Shown here piece by piece: positions 57,310 through 64,000 of a DNA stretch of 64,000 nucleotides (positions are counted from its first letter, which is position 1; every line of letters starts with the position of its first letter). This DNA is from Mimachlamys varia (taxonomy: Eukaryota > Mollusca > Bivalvia > Pectinida > Pectinidae). A program made the translations under genes and the position numbers. The stretch lies in assembly GCA_947623455.1 (NCBI GenBank), contig OX392528.1, positions 53,772,322 to 53,836,321 on the forward strand. The letters run 5' to 3'. The notes under the pieces are model-generated. The model saw nothing but the letters and a program-made list of their open reading frames with translations. It had not been told where the DNA came from and did no database searches.

Positions 57310-57830
57310 AACTAGAACTGTCGCCAGGCCCTGGTTTCATCAACTCCTTAACTTAAACATCTACTATATAGGAAAGCATTACAGAATTTAAGGCGGAAAT
57401 CCTTAGTTAAGGAGCTTTCCTTAAATTCTGTAATGCTTTCCTATGTAGATTTTTAAGTTAAGGAGTTTCCTTAAGTTAAGGAACATTGATGAAACCGGGG
57501 CCAGGATGGCTGACTAATACTTCCACAATCCGCATTAGTGAATGGACAACTGGAACTGTTATTTAGAGGCTAACTATGAGACCTTGTGCATGCCCCTATA
57601 TCTGAAAATCCGAATGGCTTGAATACGTATTGTTCATAATAATGAGAGTATGGCAACCAAAAATAAAATCATGACCAGTTACCATGGCTACCAAAATTTT
57701 GGAACTAAACAGCTGCATGCACATCTACACATTTTCCCTTACATACCTGTGAAGTTTTGTTAATGTCGGTCCACAAGTAAAGGAGGAGACAGACAGACGG
57801 ACAGACAACCTGATTCTAGTATGATAAAGA
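57310..57830. repeat. dispersed repeat split by a foldback
   Basis: ACTAGAACTGTCGCCAG at the left resumes at 57506 as ATGGCTGACTAATACTTCCA. It runs through CATGACCAGTTACCATGGC to GGAGACAGACAGACGGACAG, which is typical of molluscan dispersed repeats. Confidence 0.6.
57329..57499. mobile_element. foldback element nested in a repeat (171 bp)
   Basis: Starts CCCTGGTTTCATCAA and ends TTGATGAAACCGGG. Long imperfect arms include a shared 'GGAAAGCATTACAGAATTTA' segment and TTAAGTTAAGGAG units. GCCAGG flanks both ends (57323-57328, 57500-57505). It splits a dispersed repeat spanning about 57310-57830. Confidence 0.75.
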
Positions 57831-58676
57831 AGACCAGTAGCTAAACCCATGATAAAGTACTATAAATCTTGAAAGAAAAAAAAATTGAATTACTTTGACC
57901 TACTTTCAAGGTCACCTTGGATGGAAATCCTTCATTAATCGTCTGAAGAATAATCACAAAGCTCAAAAGTACTGATACCTGGCCAGTAGGTATCTTACAT
58001 GAAGTACTAAATGACCGTGATCTAATTTTCAAGGCCACAATGGTTATACAAAAACATTTAACAATCTTCTTCAGAATAAACAGTAGGCCCAGAATACTAT
58101 AGATACCTTGCACAAAGTATAATAAACTGTTCTTGAATAAATCAACTTGACCTACTTTCAAGATAACGGAGATAAAATATGTCAAAACCTTTTAAAAATG
58201 TTATGAGTACCAGGAGACCCATAGTACTGATACATGGAAGTTTACTCGAATAAAAGACTGGCGGTTAGCATCACGACAGAAAAATGTGAAAAAAACTAAT
58301 AAAGGTAAATAACTCCTTCAGAATAGGAAAAAGGTCCATATGACTGATTCTTTACGTTGGTTACTGGAACAGAGTGAAATAAAGTTTTCTCAAGTAAATT
58401 ACTTTAACCTAACTACTTTCCTGGTCAAATATGAGGCCGAAAGTGATGATAATCGGCATGTAGGCAATTCGGACAGACTACTCTATAGTTTCCTCGAATC
58501 AATTACCTTGATTATTTCAAGGTAACGAGTCAAATTTGTTTTTAAATTTAAACAACCTGAGCAAGACCTGGAGGAACTGCGTGGTGATATTTGACTAGTA
58601 GCCTGTTGGGATGGAATGGTTTAATTAAGTCAAGGCTAGTGGTTCGCTATGTTGAAATATTTGCAAGATACTGTTA

Positions 58677-59060
58677 TTGAGTCCTGGTGAGCGATACAGG
58701 CCTCTTGTTAATTAGATAAGTATGATTATCATCTTTAATTGCATTAACACGTAGGGCGTTGTACCTGTTGCCCCATGATCGTAAAAAGAGACTAAATTTT
58801 GGATCTTGTCTTTTTTTCTTTTTAACCAACTTTCTCCTTTCTAATGTCTCCTTTGACACTACCTCACTTTTGGCCTTTAGTTGAGCTTTCGTCCCTGTAA
58901 GGAATGCTTTGGGTTCTGCTTCCTGCCCGAAACACACCAGAGACGTAAACAATGGTAGTGACAGTCTCCCTGCTTGGAGCTCGGCATTTTGGGAGTGGAA
59001 CGACTGGTTCACCCGTTATCATTAATATTTGATCGGATATAGGGTATTCAGCTGAGGTCA
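58677..59060 (-). pseudogene. basic ORF remnant of unknown origin
   Basis: The minus strand encodes a 112-codon frame with TGTKAQLKAKSEVVSKETLE then RRKLVKKKKRQDP and WGNRYNALRVNAIKDD, preceded directly by stop codons. Its last residues run into a fragment of the dispersed repeat ending GAGCGATACAGGCC. Two other frames across 58864-59060 are also open. It looks like a fragment of a mobile element or retrocopy; no domain recognised. Confidence 0.25.
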
Positions 59061-59332
59061 TCGGCAGTATACTTCAGTGTAATGGCATTTTAATTCGGCA
59101 AAGGTCCGGACCATCGCTTTAAGAAGCTTAAACGAACATATCGCATGCTCCAAAATACACACTCATTCCAACAACCACAACCACATCGCATACATCGGGA
59201 GGCCGTCCTCAAATGACCCTTTCTGATAATAGAATTCTGTTAATAAAATTAAATCTTCCAAATAAAACGGCATTAGAAGCCCTGAAAGGTAATGGAAATT
59301 ACAAGTGTCCAACGTACTTGCTGAAATAATTG

Positions 59333-60050
59333 TTACCCACTGCACGTATTGGACGAGACAGCTGACGTGGGAATTTCCTTCTTGCTTCCGTGGTAATCAA
59401 AGTCATTCTTTTCCTCTATGCCGGTGTTATCAAGTTGAATGGGCTCGTTTGACTTTGGTGCCTTTAGTATCTTAGTTTTGTTGTCATTGATGTTCAATCC
59501 GAAATGTTTTCCAGTTGTAGCCATATCATTGGGCTTGTCCTGGATGTCACGATGTTGATGTAAAAGCAGTGCTATATCGCCAGCAATATCCAAGTCCTCT
59601 TACATCTCTGTCATAATCCAGACGATCCTTTTCTACATACAACATCCTGATGATGGAGATGACTTTATTTGGTATGCCTTAGTGACTTAAGATTTTCCAC
59701 AAGGCCGAAAGGTGGCGACTATCGAATGCCTGTGTAAAGTTGATTAAGTTGACATAGTCGGACGAATTCCATTCATTGCTCTGCTCTAATACTTGGCGTA
59801 TAGTAAATATCTGGTCACTGTATGTTCTCCCTTTCCTAAATCCTGCTTGTTCCTCACGCAGCAGCCGATCTGTGAAGTCCTGGATTCTATTCAGGATAAC
59901 TCTGCTGAGGACTTTGCTGGTGACTGATAGTAACATGGTCTCTGTGTATGATGTCTTGTCTGTACTATCTCTCTTCTTTACATCCTTATCCTTACCCAAT
60001 CCCAGTACTCTGCCTGTAGTTTCACTTTCACCCTCTCTGATTTAGTTGAA
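59333..60050 (-). mobile_element. dead non-LTR retrotransposon reverse transcriptase fragment
   Basis: The frame 59679-59999 encodes LLSVTSKVLSRVILNRI, LLREEQAGFRKGRTYSDQIF and the region leading to LWKIL, which is typical of the fingers/palm of non-LTR (RTE/CR1-like) reverse transcriptases. A stop replaces a codon at 59679, after which GIPNKVISIIRMLY continues in the same frame. The later block at 59333-59593 is in another frame and reads DIAGDIALL where an active enzyme has an ADD catalytic box, then GLNINDNKTKILK. The stop, frameshift, lost catalytic Asp and missing sequence between the blocks make it inactive. No complete ends seen. Confidence 0.85.
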
Positions 60051-60189
60051 AGGATTTTCTTCTTCTTGTCCTTTCTGTTGTTTGTATTCTTCCATGTTGA
60101 AGCAGAGATTCACTCTTCCTTTTTCCTTCTCCAATGACCCACCCCCAGGTGGTAACAACAAACACCTATAGGCTGTTCACCGGCCTCTG

Positions 60190-63020
60190 TACCAGTGATG
60201 CCATTTAATTTTCAAATTCAATACAGGTAAACAAGCAAATCAAAATCCTTCTGATAGATTTTCATCCTAAAAGATGTACAAAAATAACCTTAATATGGAC
60301 AAATTGTAAATTACAATGTAATTGAAAAGAATTTCAACCGTCCGCACTGACCAATGCGTTGTCCTAAACTGACTTGCTAGCTCACCAGCTGCACGTGCCT
60401 GTCATGCTCCTACAGGTATGCCACCTATTGGGCAACCATTAGAGAAAACCATTTTGTGTTCATTCCTTGTAGTCAACCGAACGAAATATGATTTCTTTTT
60501 TATCCAAGACGTTCATCCTCTGGATGGTCTACGAGGATAGCAAATCTGTTCCTTTTTTATACGCCCGATTTTAGGCATGATGTAGAAAACGCCAGAACAT
60601 TTTTGTGTTTTCTTCAATTCCTCTCAAAGGAGGGGTGCCAATTTGGGCCTTTCTGCGGCCTGTCAGTGATATGGATAATATTTTGTAGAAAGATACTTTG
60701 ATGTCTGCGGCATATCTGTTTATGTTCAAAACATATGATTTTGTGTGGGTTCATAGAAAATTGGAGTGTCAAAGTGGGGAGGGTGTAAAATTCAAAATTT
60801 GTTGTGGAAGTTCTTATGAACTGGAAATTTTAGTAACACGTTAAATAAGTAGTAGATTGTAAGATCTAGTTGGAAAAAAAATAGTAAAAAGTAGATAAAG
60901 TACATCAAGGTCACATACTTTCTATCTGACCTATTTTGAAATAAAATACTTTTAGAAAATTAAGAAAAACTTCCATTAACCGACTCCAAAATAGATTGGA
61001 AACAAGTATCACCACTACATGAAAATCATAGTATATATTTGGCAAGTTACTGGCCTGCAAGGTTCTATGTGGCCTTGTGATGGGGCCTAAAGAGGGATTA
61101 CATCTTCTGATTTTAATTACAAACATGAAATATTGTCGCAGTCGTCATATATATTGAGGTCCAATTGGTCTCTTAAAAGAATATTATAATGTTGTTGCTT
61201 TTGCCGCTTACAATGAATTTATTTTTTAAAACCAAAACTGCACCCTGGCACACTCCTATGAGTGTATAATATTTCTGACAGGATTTGCATCAAAACATTG
61301 TGCATTGCTACTGTGTCTCTGACATAAAGTTTTGTTTTCCTTAAAAGATAGTTATGGCCCTTTGAAGCAATTTGTTGAAATTGCGTTTACTTTTGCTTTC
61401 TTTTGTGTGTACAACTTGACAACCTATAGTTTAGAATTTCATTTTCAACTGATCTTTTTTCTTTGCTTTTCTAACCTTTAGTTTTAGTTTTGGTCGCCAT
61501 CTTGGTCTCATTGAGAAGTATTGTATATCCTTTTATGATATGAAGATGGACGTTTTTGAATATGCTCATTAGTGTACCGAATTGTTGTTATTGAGAATTA
61601 TGCCTCAGTTCTCACTTTGAAGCCATGTCATTTAGTTGGATTTGACCTAGATGAAGCAGAAGACGCTTAATCCTTCAGAACACCGGGTCTTATTCTCTTG
61701 TACTTTTACGTAGATATTAATGTAAATATCTCCTTTGTTCATATTTTGCTTCTAGTTTTATCGATTTTGAGTTCGGATTATGATTTTTTTATTCTCTGAT
61801 TTTTCCCCATCACCATTGAGTTATCATCATTGCCCTGCGACTAAATCCATAAGACTTCCTCTCTATCTCTGATTGACGGTTCATTGTATGACTATCTGGA
61901 GAGTTCCAGGTTGATTTGGAGAACCGTGTGTATGAAGATGGTCCCGCCGATCACTAATTTGTTCTTATGGCGAAAGTTACCGAGCCGATTTCTATTGTTG
62001 TTCCATCCCCCCCAGGCCTTCCTGGCCCATGATGCTCTCTCCCTTGATGCAATATCAAATAAAAACAGGGAAAAACAGTTCAAAAGGAGCTTTATTAAAT
62101 AGTATTTCATTAATATTTTATTTTCGAGTACAGTCAATGGCAGATTGAATGCTTTATTAATTTTTATTCTTGCTAAATTAAGTCTATGTGGATCACGTAG
62201 TAAAGCTTGATGTGTTCTATATTGATTTCAGTTCATACCAAGGTCATGACATGTGCAGTTATCATATACATCATTACTTCATCATGATCGAATCACATGA
62301 AGAAATTATATTCTTGCAGTGAATTTCTCATTTTTCTATGTCTTGGGGAAATATCTGTAGCAGTTAAGGGTGAAATGAACATAGTTTAATAGTTATATGT
62401 TTTACACGAGAATGATATGATCGGAAGGGGAATGTATATAAAAAATAAATGGATGAAAACAGTTTGACATTTACTTGCTCACAAAAAAGATTTTATAAAG
62501 CCATCTGTAACACATCATAAAACTATATTGATCACATCAATAACGATGGAAATTATGTTCTGCTTTATATGTAATCCTTTTTCATGTATATTAATGTATG
62601 TAATATTGGTTAATATTTTTGACAAATTTACCGTTGAATATAATCGTACAGAATGATGTCATGAAAATGGAAAATGCAACTTTTTACATTATATAAAAGA
62701 TGAGCATATCCTGAAAGTTTATCTTGTTTTTATTATTGATATCTACTTCTAAATTTCTTACGTTTTGCACCAAATCAATATTCATCTTTTTCTGTGTTAG
62801 GCCACCAAATTATTACTTAACTTAATTCAAAATGTAGTTCTACTAGGTCCAATATCATGCATTTGCTAGCTTTACTTACAAATATTAATTACATTATATC
62901 ATACATGCTGTAAAACGATCTAAAAGTACTTCTCAATGTTTGCGTATCATTTACTTATGTATGTACTATGGTCATTTAGGAACGATGTTTTTTGTCCTCA
63001 TATCATAAAGTTATATTATA
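60190..63020. other. no gene seen
   Basis: AT-rich sequence. A fragment around 60565-60660 (ATACGCCCGATTTTAGGC, GGAGGGGTGCCAATTTGG) resembles a decayed dispersed repeat. The 72- and 81-codon overlapping frames at 61884-62137 are opposite-strand shadows of each other without splice or motif support. Confidence 0.55.
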
Positions 63021-63021
63021 G

Positions 63022-63278
63022 ATGTGTGTGGAGAGAAATCAATAACGGACTTGCCGAAGTACACCGAAACTACACTACATGAAGGCAATGTTTTATGTAA
63101 ATACGATCAGTATTCATTTTTGACAAACTTGAATCACTATACGACCAGTTTTCAATGTTGTTTCTTGCATACCCTAAAACAGGGTATTTCCAGCCCCAGT
63201 TTGGTGAGCGCATTATCTACAAGGCTTGAATTCAACCCCAGAAGATCCGTCTCTATTGCCTTGAATTGGAATGCGTGA
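63022..63278 (+). CDS. possible distant 3' exon (85 codons), weak
   Basis: An acceptor ATATTATAG at 63021 opens a frame that is in phase with the donor at 55355. It runs for 85 codons (DVCGEKSITDLPKY to ALNWNA) and closes with TGA. It would need a 7.7-kb intron. The residue composition is not obviously coding and no family is recognised, so chance is a real possibility. Confidence 0.2.
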
Positions 63279-64000
63279 TTTAAACATAGACTTTATAGCT
63301 CCATTCCATAGCGTACGTCATTAAACCCATAGGTCGTTTTAACTTATTTTAGTAAAATCACTTGTACAAATGTGCAACATGTGTATACACAATCTTAAAT
63401 GTATTTTTAATTCCAAATAGATTCCCTTTTTTGGCATGATTGCAAACGAAAAGGATGTACTTTTCTCAATTTTGGGCGCTGTTGTCCGTTCGTCCCAGGA
63501 TACTACAACATCCAATACCGTAACACATGGAATATTTCGTTTAGTTGACATCCCAACTGTTCGCGGTGTGGAAATTTTTGTGCTGTCAGTCATACTGTTT
63601 TGGACTGTGTATCTATTGCACTATTATACAATATAATTTTTGGTTGGTGTTGAATATGTTCGCGTGTGGATATATTTGCTGATATTTAATGCCAGCGAAA
63701 AAACCGAAAATGTCCACTCCGCGAATAATTCTACTTTAACAGTACATCATTGACATCAGAAACGTGACTGCAATATATTGCAATCTAATTATAAGCATGC
63801 CTAAGAGTTACCTTTTTAAACAATATTTCCATACGAATTCAAAAGTTGTGCTTTTAAACCTCTATTAGGCTATAAGTGGGTTATATATTCCGTCTTTTGT
63901 AAACTCCCATTTGCTGTCCCATTGTGTGTGTCCCGTTCTATACCGTTGTTCGTTGTTTTCCCTTCGGGACTTGACTGGTACCCATTGTTTATTTCCGGTT
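63279..64000. other. no gene seen
   Basis: AT-rich sequence with short opposite-strand frames at 63339-63636 that mirror each other and show no motif. Confidence 0.55.

Noticed and set aside
59333..59999. Functional reverse transcriptase gene
   Set aside because: In-frame stop, frameshift between blocks, and the catalytic ADD box is altered to AGD.
61884..62137. Overlapping 72- and 81-codon ORFs on opposite strands
   Set aside because: Mirror each other, with no splice context, motif or codon preference to choose either.
55364..64000. A protein kinase domain to support a haspin identity for the plus-strand gene
   Set aside because: Looked for Gly-rich loop, HRD/DFG-like and other kinase motifs in open frames; none seen.

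Overview
This window is eukaryotic nuclear DNA, AT-rich and intron-rich, with long introns packed with dispersed repeats. Multi-exon genes with GT/AG splice sites, a SPATA7 orthologue (a ciliary gene of animals), tRNA-derived SINEs and the short repeats seen widely in molluscs (the 'AGGTCAAGGTCATTCATTTG' type and the 'GGCGTCCGTCGTCCGTCCGT' type) together suggest a bivalve mollusc. The species call is inference; only the animal and intron-rich character is directly visible.

Three spliced protein-coding genes were reconstructed by hand, with reading frame and intron phase agreeing at every junction. (1) Minus strand, 27828 to 4679: a ten-exon SPATA7 orthologue, predicted 797 aa, photoreceptor/ciliary connecting-cilium family. 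(2) Minus strand, 33643 to 30865: a three-coding-exon gene for a 210-aa protein full of Thr-Pro motifs, family not recognised. (3) Plus strand, 36903 to 55363: a 17-coding-exon gene for a Ser/Lys-rich, probably nuclear and disordered protein of about 786 aa. It has an N-terminal Arg-Thr-Tyr-Gly motif resembling Pds5-binding motifs and a tandemly duplicated 189-nt exon. A candidate promoter with two CCAAT boxes and an ETS-like site lies at 35400-35590, upstream of gene 3 and between genes 2 and 3.

Layout: 1-4165 intergenic, repeat-rich; 4166-27828 SPATA7 with its introns (about 60 copies of a 30-bp minisatellite at 7385-9330, several MITEs, SINE); 27829-30800 intergenic with a perfect 157-bp foldback and a SINE; 30800-33670 the Thr-Pro gene; 33670-35400 intergenic; 35400-55363 the plus-strand gene with its introns (TTAA elements, 80-bp and 158-bp tandem arrays); 55364-64000 intergenic or 3' region with a foldback element, a dead non-LTR reverse transcriptase and otherwise AT-rich sequence.

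The most informative structures are repeat-based. Three copies of a TTAA-flanked MITE are present, and one has a recognisable empty-site paralogue inside the same window. Three near-perfect foldback elements carry target-site duplications, and two of them are nested inside older repeats. A 185-bp CAGTG element is present in two copies, each with a clean 5-bp duplication. The 30-bp minisatellite presents a nuclear-receptor half-site in many units. No prokaryotic operon, CRISPR, rRNA or intact tRNA gene was seen.
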